Counted from the stretch's first letter, positions 1-9,551 are shown. The stretch is 64,000 nt of DNA from Sphaerisporangium rubeum (GCF_014207705.1 NZ_JACHIU010000001.1:2782501-2846500); one strand, 5' to 3'. Translations and numbers: made by a program. The notes: generated from the letters alone by a model not told the origin.

Positions 1-2
1 TC

Positions 3-443
3 TCCCTGCGGCTCATCGTCGAGCACCCGCTTCGCGGCGTCGGGTACGGCAATCTCGTCCAGCTCATCGATTACGCCCCGAGATCCGGGGAGCGCAGCGG
101 CGCGCACAACGACTACCTGCGCGTCGCCGCCGAGAACGGCATCCCGGCGCTGGTGCTGCTCCTGGTCATCCTGCTGCGCGGGGTGCGGCCGCGCAGAGCG
201 GGCGACGCGGGTGTCGTGCGCGCGGTGGTCGTCTCGTCCATGGCGTGGATCGGCACCGACCTGATGCTGCCGCACCCCGCCTGGTCGTCGTACCTCTGGG
301 TCTGCCTGGCCTGCCTGCTGGCCATGCGCACCCATCGCGGCGAATCACCCGCCGCCGTCGAATGTCGTGAACCTCGCGGTTCGCCGGCCGGGCGGCCGGT
401 GAACCGGAGCTCTCTGTCCGTTCCGGCCGCGGCCGTGGAGTGA
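3..443 (+). CDS. O-antigen ligase/polymerase-like membrane protein, C-terminal part
   Basis: Partial gene entering from the left edge; only about 146 C-terminal residues are visible. The frame reads a loop with HNDYLRVAAENG, the His-Asn signature before the last membrane helices of O-antigen ligase/Wzy polymerases, followed by hydrophobic stretches (ALVLLLVILL and a second ending in VCLACLLAM). The family joins or polymerises lipid-linked oligosaccharides at the outer face of the membrane. The glycosyltransferase and flippase just downstream fit that role. Whether it is a ligase or a polymerase cannot be decided without the N-terminal part. Confidence 0.7.
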   Translation, partial: SLRLIVEHPLRGVGYGNLVQLIDYAPRSGERSGAHNDYLRVAAENGIPALVLLLVILLRGVRPRRAGDAGVVRAVVVSSMAWIGTDLMLPHPAWSSYLWVCLACLLAMRTHRGESPAAVECREPRGSPAGRPVNRSSLSVPAAAVE

Positions 444-455
444 GGTAGGGATCGG

Positions 456-1655
456 ATGCGATCGCAAGACAGGATCCGGGTGATGCGGATCATCGCCCGG
501 ATGAACGTCGGGGGACCCGCACGGCAGGTGTCCGCCCTGTGCCGGCACCTCGACCCGGCCCGCTTCGAACAGCGGCTCTACGTGGGCCAGGTGCAGGAGG
601 GCGAGGCCGACTTCCTCGATCTGTGCGAGTCCGACCTGGACGCACGCGTGGTGCCGGGGCTCGGCCGGTCGGTCAGCCCGCTGGACGACCTCGGGGCGCT
701 CACCGGGCTGGTGGCGGAGATGCGCCGGTTCCGGCCGCACATCGTGCACACCCATACCGCCAAGGCCGGCGCGCTGGGGCGCGCGGCGGCGATCCTCACC
801 CGCCGCCCCGCGATCGTCCACACCTTCCACGGGCACCTGCTGAACGGGTATTTCTCGCCGGCCACGACCCGGCTCGTCGCCGGGCTGGAGCGGGTGCTCG
901 CCCGGCGGTCGGAGCGGCTGCTCTCCGTGGGAGCCCGGGTCCGCGACGACCTGCTCGCTCACCGCGTCGGCCGTCCTGGCCAGTACGTCGTCATGCCCCC
1001 GGGCACCGGTGTCGGCGACGTCCCCGAGCGCGCCGTCGCCCGGCGGCGGCTCGGCCTGCCGCCGGACGTGCCGGTCGTCGCCTACGTGGGCCGGGTCACC
1101 GCCATCAAACGTCCCGACCGCTTCCTGGAGGTGGTGCGAGCGGTCCGCGCCGTCCGCGGCGACGTCCGCTTTCTCGTCTGCGGCTCGGGGGAGCTGAGCG
1201 GTCTGCTGGCCGACGCGGCACGCGAGCTCGGCGGAGCGCTGCGGATCCTCGGCTGGCGGGCGGAGGTCGGTGAGGTCTATGCCGCCTGCGACCTGGTGCT
1301 GCTCACCTCCGACAACGAGGGCATGCCCCTGTCGCTCATCGAGGCCGGCATGGCCGGGGTGCCGGCCGTGGCGACCCGGGTGGGCAGCGTGGCGGAGGTC
1401 GTCGAGCACGAGGTGACCGGGCTGCTCGCCGCCACGGACGTCGAGGAACTCAGCGCCTGCGTGCTCCGGCTCCTGGCGGACGAGCCGCTGCGCCGGTCCA
1501 TGGCGGAGGCGGCCCGCCGCAGGACCACCCGGCTGTTCGGCGCGGCCCGCCTGGTGGCCGACACCGAGGCCGTCTACACCGAGATCGCGCGGGCCCACGG
1601 CTGGGAGCCCGCCGGCCCGGCCGCCGCGTCGCACGCGCGAGCCGAGGGGGGATGA
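456..1655 (+). CDS. Glycosyltransferase family 4
   Basis: 399 residues, a normal GT4 length. The N-terminal Rossmann half opens with MRIIARMNVGGPARQV, the GG-containing acceptor-side loop of GT-B enzymes. The C-terminal half has YVGRVTAIKRPD and the E-x7-E donor-binding motif EGMPLSLIE (E288 to E296). It is predicted to add a sugar from a nucleotide donor to a lipid-linked glycan on the cytoplasmic side. The ATG lies 12 bp after the previous stop, preceded by a purine-rich GAGGTAGGG. The next gene overlaps its stop, so it is in the polysaccharide operon. Donor and acceptor cannot be read from sequence. Confidence 0.88.
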   Translation: MRSQDRIRVMRIIARMNVGGPARQVSALCRHLDPARFEQRLYVGQVQEGEADFLDLCESDLDARVVPGLGRSVSPLDDLGALTGLVAEMRRFRPHIVHTHTAKAGALGRAAAILTRRPAIVHTFHGHLLNGYFSPATTRLVAGLERVLARRSERLLSVGARVRDDLLAHRVGRPGQYVVMPPGTGVGDVPERAVARRRLGLPPDVPVVAYVGRVTAIKRPDRFLEVVRAVRAVRGDVRFLVCGSGELSGLLADAARELGGALRILGWRAEVGEVYAACDLVLLTSDNEGMPLSLIEAGMAGVPAVATRVGSVAEVVEHEVTGLLAATDVEELSACVLRLLADEPLRRSMAEAARRRTTRLFGAARLVADTEAVYTEIARAHGWEPAGPAAASHARAEGG

Positions 1656-1658
1656 CCG

Positions 1659-2960
1659 GTGACGAGCGGGTGGGGTACGGCGGCGCTCGGCACCCTGCTG
1701 GCGCGGGCCGCCACCCTGGCGATGACCATGGGCAGCGGCGTGATCCTCGCCAGGGAGCTCGCTCCTTCCGGCCGGGGCACGTACTACGTCCTGCTGTCGG
1801 TCGCGATCAGCTCGTACTTCCTCGGCAACCTGTCGGTGGACCAGGCGATGGTGTCACGCTGGCAGCGGCAGGCCGAGCGTCCCGCGCTGCGCGCCAACTG
1901 CCTCCTGCTCGGCCCCGTGCTCGGCACGGCGGCCGCGCTCGTCGCGGCCGCCGCGGCGGTGGCCATGGGGGACCGCGCGAGCCTGAGGGAGCCGCTCCTG
2001 CTGGCCGTCGTGCTGCTCACCGTGCCGATCAACGTGACCGGAACCTACGTCACCGCGGCGCTCGGCCTGGAAGGCCGCGTCGGCCTGGCCACCTGGGGCT
2101 CGTTCGGCGGGTCCGCGGCGCAGTTCGCGCTGCTGGCGCTCTGCTCGGCCGCGGGGTCGCTGACGATAGCGAGAGCCGTGTGCGTCTGGGTGCTGTCGGT
2201 CACCGTCACGCTCGCCCTGTTCGTGCGGTTCGGCCGGTTCGGCGTGGCGTGCCGGGAGACCGGCCTGGCCGTGCGCACGGTGACGCTGGGCCTGCGCAAC
2301 CACATCGGCCTGGTCGCCGTGCAGATCCTGATGCGCGCCGACGTGCTGGTGCTCAACGCCACCGAGTCGGCCGCCACCGCCGGGCTGTTCTCGGTCGCGG
2401 TGACCCTGGTGGACCTGGTCAGCGTGGCCACCATGTCGCTGTCCCTGGTGGGTCTGGCCCGGCAGGCGGACGAGGAGATCGAGGACGCCGCCAAGGTCAC
2501 CGCGACGGCGACCCGCCTCGCCGGACTGGTCGGGGTGGCGTCGATGGCCGTGCTCTGCCTGACCGCGCCGGTACTCATTCCCCTGGTCTACGGAGCGGAG
2601 TTCCGCGACAGCGCGGTGGCGCTGTTCGGGCTGGCCCCCGGCGTTCTGCTCTATGCGGTCACCCGGCCGATATGGACGCACCTGGTGCGCCTGGACCGGC
2701 CGGGCACGGCGACGGGGATCGCGGTACTGGCCTTCGCTCTGAACGCCGCGCTCGCCTTGGCGCTGATCCCGGCGTTCGGCATGCTCGGGTGCGCCATCGC
2801 CTCCTCCATCGCGTTCGCCTGCTTCGCCGCGACGCAGACGGCCTGGTTCCTGCGTGCCACCGGCCTCCCCCTGTCCGCGATCGTCCCCGGGCCGCGGGAG
2901 GTGCGAGCGGTCCTGCGCATCCTCGCACGCGTCAGACAGCGCCTTGCCACCAGACCATGA
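1659..2960 (+). CDS. Polysaccharide flippase-type membrane protein (MATE/Wzx fold)
   Basis: 433 residues with about 12 hydrophobic segments and few charged residues. It starts with RAATLAMTMGSGVILARELAPSGRG, the usual beginning of Wzx/MurJ-like oligosaccharide flippases, where a short helix is followed by 'G.G.Y'. The GTG start lies 3 bp past the stop of the GT4 gene, with GAGGGGGG just upstream as ribosome binding site. Family role: moves undecaprenyl-linked repeat units across the membrane. Its place between glycosyltransferase genes supports that. The export substrate is unknown. Confidence 0.85.
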   Translation: MTSGWGTAALGTLLARAATLAMTMGSGVILARELAPSGRGTYYVLLSVAISSYFLGNLSVDQAMVSRWQRQAERPALRANCLLLGPVLGTAAALVAAAAAVAMGDRASLREPLLLAVVLLTVPINVTGTYVTAALGLEGRVGLATWGSFGGSAAQFALLALCSAAGSLTIARAVCVWVLSVTVTLALFVRFGRFGVACRETGLAVRTVTLGLRNHIGLVAVQILMRADVLVLNATESAATAGLFSVAVTLVDLVSVATMSLSLVGLARQADEEIEDAAKVTATATRLAGLVGVASMAVLCLTAPVLIPLVYGAEFRDSAVALFGLAPGVLLYAVTRPIWTHLVRLDRPGTATGIAVLAFALNAALALALIPAFGMLGCAIASSIAFACFAATQTAWFLRATGLPLSAIVPGPREVRAVLRILARVRQRLATRP

Positions 2961-2970
2961 GGTGACCCCG

Positions 2971-3879
2971 ATGAAGATCAGTGTGCTCACGCCGACCTAC
3001 AACCGTGCCCATCTGCTGCCGCGCCTCTACCGCAGCCTGACGGCACAGAACGCCGACCTGGAATGGGTGGTGGTGGACGACGGATCCACCGACGACACTC
3101 CTGACGTGCTGGCCGAGCTCGGCGCGCAGGCGCCCTTCCCCGTCGTCCACGTCCGGCAGGAGCGCAACGCGGGAAAGCACGTCGCCTACAACCGTGCGGT
3201 ACGGGAGGCGTCGGGGGACTTGGCCGGGGTGGTCGACTCCGACGACCGGCTCCTGCCGGACGCGCTCGCGACCGTGGGCAAGGAATGGAAGGACATCCCC
3301 GCCGGGTCGCGCGAGCTGTTCAGCGGCGTGGGTGGACGGTGTGTGACCGAGGACGGCCTGGTCGGACGGCCCTTCGCCGGAGGTGCGCCGTATCTGGACG
3401 GCACGTGGCACGAGCTGTTCTACACGCACGACCGCTGGGAGGAACGGGTGAGGTTCGACCGCCTGGAGGTCCTACGGCGGCATCTGTTCCCTGAGACCGG
3501 CACCCCCTCGTTCCTGCCGGAGAGCCTGGTGTGGCGGCAGGTCGGCGGCATGCTCCGCTACCTCGACGTCCCCCTGCGCTTCTACCACCTGGAGGGCGAG
3601 GACCGGCTCTGCCGCCGTCCGTTCGCCGACATGGCGGCGGGCCGACGCGTCTTCTACGCCACGGTCCTGAACGAGGACCTGCACCGGTGGTGGCCGTACG
3701 CACGTGCCAGGTTCGCCAAGTGGGCCGCGCAGTACGTCCGCAGCGGCCTGCACCTGGGCATCCCGCCGGTGCGCCAGCTGAGGGACCTGGAGAACCGGCG
3801 GGCACGGCTGCTGGCGGCGGCGGCGCTGCCGCTCGGCACCGCACTGTTCCTCGCCGACCGGCGCGCCGGCCCGGACTGA
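2971..3879 (+). CDS. Glycosyltransferase family 2
   Basis: 302 residues. The ATG at 2971 starts MKISVLTPTYNRAHLL, the canonical GT2 beginning; the upstream in-frame extension is the overlapping end of the flippase in another frame. The motifs VVDDGSTDD and VDSDDR (DXD-like) are the nucleotide/metal-binding loops of GT-A enzymes. The C-terminal part (FYHLEGEDRLCRR, then a basic region) resembles actinobacterial GT2 proteins that act on capsule-like glycans. It lies 10 bp after the flippase gene and is the last gene of this rightward run, followed by a hairpin. Confidence 0.85.
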   Translation: MKISVLTPTYNRAHLLPRLYRSLTAQNADLEWVVVDDGSTDDTPDVLAELGAQAPFPVVHVRQERNAGKHVAYNRAVREASGDLAGVVDSDDRLLPDALATVGKEWKDIPAGSRELFSGVGGRCVTEDGLVGRPFAGGAPYLDGTWHELFYTHDRWEERVRFDRLEVLRRHLFPETGTPSFLPESLVWRQVGGMLRYLDVPLRFYHLEGEDRLCRRPFADMAAGRRVFYATVLNEDLHRWWPYARARFAKWAAQYVRSGLHLGIPPVRQLRDLENRRARLLAAAALPLGTALFLADRRAGPD

Positions 3880-3897
3880 GCACGCCGTCCGCGGGCC

Positions 3898-3924
3898 GTC
3901 CCGCTCAGCCGAGCGGAGCGGGAC
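3898..3924. terminator. Bidirectional hairpin between convergent genes
   Basis: A perfect 9-bp inverted repeat (GTCCCGCTC / GAGCGGGAC) with a 9-nt loop, between the GT2 gene and the convergent asnB and overlapping the last codon of asnB. It has no U-tract, as is common in high-GC actinobacteria. Position and stem support termination for both transcripts. Confidence 0.55.
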
Positions 3925-5821
3925 AGGCCGCCTCGGCCACCGTCGGGCCGCTCGCGGCGGCGTGCGCGCGGTGCCAGAGCTCGAACTGCAGGAGCGTCCA
4001 GAGCCGGACGCTGTGGTCGGCACCCTCGGCGTGCCGCCGGAGCAGTTCGCGGACCGCCTGCGGACGGAACAGGCCGCGGGTGCGTGCGGTGTGGTCGGTG
4101 AGGGTGTCGAAGGCCAGCTCCCGCAGCTCGCCGCGCAGCCACGCGGCCAGCGGCACGCCGAACCCCTGCTTGGGGTAGCTCAGGATCTCCCTGGGCAGCC
4201 ACGAGGCGACGGCCCGCTTGAACAGGAGCTTGGTCCGGCCTCCGCGCACCTTCAGCTCCGCCGGGAGGCCGGCGGCCCATTCCATCAGGTGGTGGTCCAG
4301 CAGCGGCGACCGCGTCTCCAGGGAGTTGGCCATGGAGGTGATGTCGACCTTCACCAGCAGGTCTCCCGGAAGGTAGGTGGCGACGTCCACCTCCAGCACC
4401 CGGCCGATCGCGCCGGCCGCCGTCGACCGTTCGAAGACCTCCTCCAGCAGCCGGTAGCTGTCGGTCTCGGCCAGCAGCGTCCGCATCTCGCCGGTGTAGA
4501 TCTCGGCCTTCTGCTCGGGGGTGAACGCGCACATCAGACGGGCATAGCGCCGTGACGGGGTCTCCGCGGCGAACTGCATCAGCCGGCCGAGCCGCCGTCC
4601 CACGGATCCGCTGCGGGTGCGCTCGGAGAGCAGGTCGCCCAGGCGGGCCGAGGCCGCCGCGGGTCCTCCGGACAGGGCGGGGATCCAGCCGGCCTTCCCC
4701 ATCAGGATGTAGCGCTGGTATCCGCCGAAGCACTCGTCACCGCCGTCCCCGCTGAGCACCACGGTGACGTGCCTGCGGCTCAGCTGCGCGACGTAGAAGC
4801 TGGGGATGGCCGAGGAATCGGCGAACGGCTCGTCGAAGTGCCAGGCGATGCGGGGCAGGACGTCGAGCAGCCGCGAGGTGACGACCAGCTCGTGGTGGTC
4901 GGTGCCGTACCGGTCGGCCACCATGCGCGCCTTGTGCCGCTCGTCGTAGCGGCTCTCCTCGAAGCCGACGCAGAACGTGCGCACCCGCTCGGTGCTCTGC
5001 ATCGCCATGGCCGCCACCACGGCCGAGGAGTCGACGCCGCCGGAGAGGAACGCCCCGAGGGGACGCTCGCTCACCATCCTGATGCGGGTGGCCTCCAGCA
5101 GCAGCTCGCGCAGCCGCTCCGCCTCGTCCCGCTCGTTCTCCACCCGGCGGGGGGTGCTGTCCAGGCTCCAGTAGCGCCGCACGGTGACCTGGCCGGCCTC
5201 CCAGACCAGCAGGTGGCCGGGGGGGAGCTTGTGCACCCCCCGGTAGATGGACCACGGCGCCGGGACGTACTGGTAGGTCAGATAGTGGTGCAGGGCCACC
5301 GGATCGACCTCGCGGTGCAGGCCCGGGTCCTGGGCCAGTGACTTCAGTTCGGAGGCGAACCACAGAGAGCCGCCGTCCGAGCGCCAGTACAGCGGCTTCT
5401 TGCCGACCCGGTCGCGGGCCAGCAGCAGCCTCCCTCGCGCGCGGTCCCACACCGCGAAGGCGAACATCCCCCGCAGCCGCCGCACCATCTCAGGCCCGTG
5501 TTCCTCATAAAGGTGGACCAGGCATTCGGAGTCGCCGGTCCCACGCAGCCGGTGACCCCGCCGGGCCAGGTCCCGCCGCAACTCGGCGTAGTTGTAGATC
5601 TCGCCGTTGAAGACCGCCACGACCTGCCGGTCCTCGTTGTAGACCGGCTGGTCGCCGTGGGCCACGTCGATGATCGCCAGCCGGCGCATGCCGAGGGCGG
5701 CGTGGTCGTCGTGGTGCAGACCCTCACCGTCCGGTCCGCGGTGCACGATGACCTCGCACATGCGGCGCACCAGGTCCAGTTCGGGACTGGACGTCGACAC
5801 GACTCCCGCGATTCCGCACAT
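3905..5821 (-). CDS. asnB: Asparagine synthase (glutamine-hydrolysing) family protein
   Basis: 638 residues. It begins MCGIAGVV, so Cys2 is the class II glutamine amidotransferase nucleophile; GEIYN and GDSE line the glutaminase site. The synthetase half has the PP-loop SGGVDSS at residues 260-266, which binds ATP. The family amidates aspartate, and homologues inside polysaccharide clusters are thought to amidate uronic acids or other glycan acids. Two nucleotide-sugar dehydrogenases in this locus would supply such uronates. It is translationally coupled to the upstream GT4 gene (TGATG overlap). Asparagine biosynthesis cannot be excluded. Confidence 0.9.
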   Translation of the reverse strand: MCGIAGVVSTSSPELDLVRRMCEVIVHRGPDGEGLHHDDHAALGMRRLAIIDVAHGDQPVYNEDRQVVAVFNGEIYNYAELRRDLARRGHRLRGTGDSECLVHLYEEHGPEMVRRLRGMFAFAVWDRARGRLLLARDRVGKKPLYWRSDGGSLWFASELKSLAQDPGLHREVDPVALHHYLTYQYVPAPWSIYRGVHKLPPGHLLVWEAGQVTVRRYWSLDSTPRRVENERDEAERLRELLLEATRIRMVSERPLGAFLSGGVDSSAVVAAMAMQSTERVRTFCVGFEESRYDERHKARMVADRYGTDHHELVVTSRLLDVLPRIAWHFDEPFADSSAIPSFYVAQLSRRHVTVVLSGDGGDECFGGYQRYILMGKAGWIPALSGGPAAASARLGDLLSERTRSGSVGRRLGRLMQFAAETPSRRYARLMCAFTPEQKAEIYTGEMRTLLAETDSYRLLEEVFERSTAAGAIGRVLEVDVATYLPGDLLVKVDITSMANSLETRSPLLDHHLMEWAAGLPAELKVRGGRTKLLFKRAVASWLPREILSYPKQGFGVPLAAWLRGELRELAFDTLTDHTARTRGLFRPQAVRELLRRHAEGADHSVRLWTLLQFELWHRAHAAASGPTVAEAACPAPLG

Positions 5822-6975
5822 CAGTCCTCCAACAGTCGCCGGTAGAGATGGACGTGCTCGTCGACCATGCGTCCCACGTCGAGGTTCTTGCGCGCCCAGT
5901 CGCGTGCTTCCGCGCCGAGCGCTGCGGCCGGCGCGGGGTTCTCCAGTACGTGAGCGATGCCGTCGGCCAGGGCCCGCGGGTCGGCGGCCGGCACCAGGAC
6001 GCCGCGGCCGTCGAGCAGTTCAGGAGTGCCGCCGACGGCGGTGGCCACGATCGGACGGCCGAGGGCCATCGCCTCCATGACGGCGTTGCTCATGCCCTCG
6101 AACAGCGAGGACAGCACCACCACGTCGGCCCGCGCCAGCATTCGTTCGTGGTCGGCGCGGCGGCCGAGGAAGCGGACGTCGAGACCGAGCGCCTTCGCCC
6201 GCGCCTCCAGGGCGGGACGGTCCGGGCCGTCGCCGACCAGCACCAGGGTGCACGGCCGGCCGCGCCGCGCGAGCTCCGCGGCGGCCCGCAGCAGGTAGGT
6301 GTGGCCCTTCTGCCGTTTGAAGTTCGCCACGCACACCAGGACGGGGTGATCGGCGTGGATCTCCGCCGGCGTGACCGCGTCGAACACCTCGCCGGGCAGC
6401 CCGTTGTAGATGACCGAGAGCTTGTGCGCCGGGACGCGCTCGACCGTGCGAGCGTCCTCCAGTACGGCCACGGCGTTGGCGACGATGTGGTCGGTGATCA
6501 AGGTGGCGGCCCGCTCGACGGTGAAGACCCACCGGCGGCCGCGCTTGTAGTCGCTCTGGTTGCGGCGCCCCGCCACCACCACCGGCACCGCCGCCAGCCT
6601 CGCCGCCGGCGGGCCGATCATGTAGCTGCGGAACAGGAAGGCGTGCAGGACGTCGGGCCTGATGGCGCGGAGCTCGCGGACCAGGCGCGCGAAGGCCCAG
6701 GTGTTGCGCCAGAGCGCGGGAAGGCTCGCGGGGTCGCGGGCGAAGCCGAGCCGGCGCACGTCGATGCCGGCCGCACGCAGCCGTTCCTCGTAGGGCCCGC
6801 CGCCGGTGAGCAGGAGGACGACCACCTCGACCCCGCTGTCGTGAAGGCCGTTCGCCAGCAGGAACACCTGCTTCTCGGTGCCGCCCAGTTCGAGTTCGCT
6901 CATCAGGAGCACGACGCGCCGCAGGCCGGCGGGGTGCTGTCTTGCTGCCACGAAAAGACCTTCCATTGCCGACAA
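5821..6975 (-). CDS. Glycosyltransferase family 4
   Basis: 384 residues. The N-terminal half contains VVLLMSELELGGTEKQVF, the GGTE loop typical of GT4 enzymes of capsule and exopolysaccharide clusters. The C-terminal half has CVANFKRQKGH and the E-x7-E element EGMSNAVME. It heads a leftward two-gene unit with asnB (1-nt stop/start overlap). It is a paralogue of the GT4 at 8408, sharing the GGTEKQ motif and the ending RDWARKNLDV/RDWSRANLSL. Acceptor and donor are unknown. Confidence 0.88.
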   Translation of the reverse strand: MSAMEGLFVAARQHPAGLRRVVLLMSELELGGTEKQVFLLANGLHDSGVEVVVLLLTGGGPYEERLRAAGIDVRRLGFARDPASLPALWRNTWAFARLVRELRAIRPDVLHAFLFRSYMIGPPAARLAAVPVVVAGRRNQSDYKRGRRWVFTVERAATLITDHIVANAVAVLEDARTVERVPAHKLSVIYNGLPGEVFDAVTPAEIHADHPVLVCVANFKRQKGHTYLLRAAAELARRGRPCTLVLVGDGPDRPALEARAKALGLDVRFLGRRADHERMLARADVVVLSSLFEGMSNAVMEAMALGRPIVATAVGGTPELLDGRGVLVPAADPRALADGIAHVLENPAPAAALGAEARDWARKNLDVGRMVDEHVHLYRRLLED

Positions 6976-7409
6976 GAGGAGCGGAAACCGCGAGCGGCGA
7001 AATTCCCCCCAACCGCCGTAAAAGCCGTCTGACTGCCTGACCGCCGTGATCCGGTGATGCGGCGAACACCGCGATAACCACCGGACCGCAACGGCCCGGT
7101 GGTATCCGAAACAGCGGATCTCATGGAGACCGCGGCCTTCTCCGGCTTTTCGGGGCAGCGATCGGCAGGAGTCGATGGTAGACCCGAGCCGCCGCGAAAC
7201 CCGGCATCATCGTCGTGCCCCGCGTGGCGAATCCGCAGGTCACGACACGCCTGCCCGGCTATGCGCCCCGCGCGCCATTCGCCTTTACGATGGCCCCGGC
7301 GGGCCGGATCGCCTGATTTCGGCCGGCCGGGAAATGCCGGGTTCCTCGGCACCGGCACCGCCTCAAGGCGGTTCGGCGAACTACGATCAAGGGCGGTGGG
7401 GGCCAGTCC
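6976..7409. other. Divergent intergenic region, about 430 bp
   Basis: Lies between the leftward GT4-asnB unit and the rightward epimerase run, so it should hold promoters for both. Short ORFs cross it but have no ribosome binding site, no homology I recognise and the wrong codon bias. Candidate -10 elements TACGAT occur near 7286 and 7382 on the + strand, without convincing -35 boxes. Nothing else is identifiable. Confidence 0.4.
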
Positions 7410-8411
7410 ATGGAAGCCGCGAATACCATTCCGGTGAACGTCGCGGAGAGCCGGGGGCGCAGCCACGTCGTGACCGGGGTCGCCGGATTCATCGGATCGC
7501 ACATCGCCCGCTCACTGCTCGATCGGGGCGATCATGTCGTCGGCATCGACCACTGTGCCGGTCACCCGCCGGGCATCACCGCACGCAACCTCGCGGTCAA
7601 CGAGGGCTGCGACCGGTTCACCATGGTCCGCGGTGATCTGGCGGAGATCGCGCTGGAACCTCATTTGCGCGGCGCCGACACGGTCTTCCACGCCGCCGCC
7701 CGTCCCGGCGTGCGCACGTCCTGGGGTGCGGAGTTCCCCGGATACGCGCGCAGCAACATCGTGGCCACCCACCTGCTGATGGAGGCCGCGGCGCGCTGCG
7801 GCGTCCGGCGCGTGGTGGTGTCGTCATCCTCCAGCGTCTACGGGGGTGCCCCGGACGGGCCCGTGCCCGAGACCCACCTGCCCGCCCCGCTGTCCCCGTA
7901 CGGGGTGACCAAGCTCGCCGCCGAGCAGCTGGCCATCGCGCACGCTCTGCGGGAGATGACCGGGCCGACCGTGGTGGCGCTCCGCTATTTCACCGTCTAC
8001 GGGCCGCGGCAGCGTCCCGACATGCTGATCAGCCGGCTCATCGCCTCGGCGCTGTCCGGCAGGCCTCTCACCGTCAACGGCGACGGCAAGCAGCGGCGCG
8101 ACTTCACCTTCATCGCCGACGCCGTCCGCGCCAACCTGGCCGCCATGGACGCCGACGTCGAGGCCGAGGTGGTGAACATCGGCACCGGGGTCACCACCTC
8201 GGTGCTGGACACCGCCGACCTGGTCGGCGAGGTCACCGGACGGCCGGTCCCGCTCACGTTCGCCGAGGGGCAGGCGGGCGACGTGCGCGACACGCATGCC
8301 GACACCACCCGCGCCGAGGCGGTGATCGGCTACCGGCCCGCCGTCGAGCTGCGTGACGGGCTGTCGGCCCAGGTGGCGTGGACACTCCGTCGCCGCGACG
8401 TCGCGCCATGA
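7410..8411 (+). CDS. NAD-dependent epimerase/dehydratase (UDP-glucose 4-epimerase-like)
   Basis: 333 residues, extended SDR. The NAD-binding motif GVAGFIG lies at 23-29, the SSSSS/VYG segment at about 138-145 and the catalytic Y164-x3-K168 (YGVTK) after it. RYFTVYGPRQRPD and the late DVRDTHADT segment are typical of GalE/UDP-glucuronate 4-epimerase relatives. It probably interconverts UDP-sugars, possibly UDP-GlcA/UDP-GalA given the UDP-glucose dehydrogenase in the locus. The first 17 residues before the Rossmann strand are unusual; I keep the ATG at 7410 because no better in-frame start with a ribosome binding site lies between. It is coupled to the next gene by an ATGA overlap. Confidence 0.85.
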   Translation: MEAANTIPVNVAESRGRSHVVTGVAGFIGSHIARSLLDRGDHVVGIDHCAGHPPGITARNLAVNEGCDRFTMVRGDLAEIALEPHLRGADTVFHAAARPGVRTSWGAEFPGYARSNIVATHLLMEAAARCGVRRVVVSSSSSVYGGAPDGPVPETHLPAPLSPYGVTKLAAEQLAIAHALREMTGPTVVALRYFTVYGPRQRPDMLISRLIASALSGRPLTVNGDGKQRRDFTFIADAVRANLAAMDADVEAEVVNIGTGVTTSVLDTADLVGEVTGRPVPLTFAEGQAGDVRDTHADTTRAEAVIGYRPAVELRDGLSAQVAWTLRRRDVAP

Positions 8412-9547
8412 GGGTCGCCCTGCTGATCGGCCAGCTCGGCCGCGGCGGCACCGAGAAGCAACTGACCCTCCTGGCGTGCGGGCTACGCGAGCGCGGCGAG
8501 GAGGTCGAGGTCCTGGTCATGTACGAGGGAGGGCACTGGGAGGCGGTGCTGCGTGAGGCCGGCGTCCCCGTCGTCCACCTCGGATTCCGCAGAGGGCCGG
8601 CGGCCCTGCCGCGCAACGTCGCGGCGTTCGCGTCGCTCGTGCGGCGGCTCCGGCGCGCGCGGCCCGACGTGCTGAACACCTTCCTCATCCGCGCCAACGT
8701 CGCCGGGGTGTGCGCGGGGCGGCTGGCCCGGGTCCCCGTCGTCGTCACCGGCGAACGCGCACTGGCCACGCTGACCGGCGCCGCCGGGGCCGCCGTGTGG
8801 CTCGCCCGCCTGGCGGACCGCCTCGCCGACCTGGTCGTGGCGAACGCCGCCGGCGTGGCCGAGCAGGTCGCGCGGCTCCGCCGCGTGCCGGCCGACAAGA
8901 TCACCGTCGTCTACAACGGGCTGCCGGCGTCCGCCTATGAGCCGGCGCCGCCGGCGGACCTCGGCGTCACGGCGCCTGTGGTGCTGGTCGTCGCCAACCT
9001 GCACCCCTACAAGGGGCACCGGCACCTGCTGGAGGCGATGGCCGTCCTGCGCGCGCGGGGGGTGAAGTGCGTGACGGCGCTGGCCGGGGACGGGCCGGAA
9101 CGAGCGGCCCTGGAACGCCAGGCCCGCTCGCTGGAGGTGGAGGTCCGGTTCCTCGGCTGCCGCGCGGACGTGCCCGCGCTTCTGGCACGGGCCGACGTCG
9201 TCGTCCACCCCGGCCTGGCGGACGGCCTGTGCAACGCGATCATGGAGGCCATGGCGGCGGGCAGGCCGCTGGTCGTGACGGACGCCGGCGGCAACCGCGA
9301 GCTCCTCGACGGCCGCGGCCTGCTGGTCCCGCCGGAGGATCCGGGGTCCCTGGCCGCCGCCGTCGAGACGCTGCTGACCGACCGGCCGCTCGCCGAGCGG
9401 CTCGGCGCCGCCGCGCGCGACTGGAGCCGCGCCAACCTGAGCCTCGACGCCATGGTCGGGGCGTACGCCGGTCTGTACCGCCGGCTGCTGCGGGTGCGCG
9501 GGCACGGCCCGCGACCCGCCCTTCGGACATCCGACAGATCGGAGTGA
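8408..9547 (+). CDS. Glycosyltransferase family 4
   Basis: 379 residues from the ATG at 8408, which overlaps the epimerase stop (ATGA). MRVALLIGQLGRGGTEKQ is the GT4 acceptor loop and VVANLHPYKGHRHLL starts the donor half. The E-x7-E motif appears as DGLCNAIME, so its first Glu is Asp. The second Glu, which contacts the donor, is kept. It is a paralogue of the leftward GT4 at 5821-6975, flanking the same promoter region. Probably a cytoplasmic glycosyltransferase of the repeat-unit pathway. Confidence 0.86.
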   Translation: MRVALLIGQLGRGGTEKQLTLLACGLRERGEEVEVLVMYEGGHWEAVLREAGVPVVHLGFRRGPAALPRNVAAFASLVRRLRRARPDVLNTFLIRANVAGVCAGRLARVPVVVTGERALATLTGAAGAAVWLARLADRLADLVVANAAGVAEQVARLRRVPADKITVVYNGLPASAYEPAPPADLGVTAPVVLVVANLHPYKGHRHLLEAMAVLRARGVKCVTALAGDGPERAALERQARSLEVEVRFLGCRADVPALLARADVVVHPGLADGLCNAIMEAMAAGRPLVVTDAGGNRELLDGRGLLVPPEDPGSLAAAVETLLTDRPLAERLGAAARDWSRANLSLDAMVGAYAGLYRRLLRVRGHGPRPALRTSDRSE

Positions 9548-9551
9548 CCTG

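Noticed and set aside
7099-7437. 112-codon ORF before the epimerase gene
   Set aside because: No start signal or homology; it overlaps the true gene start and the divergent promoter region.
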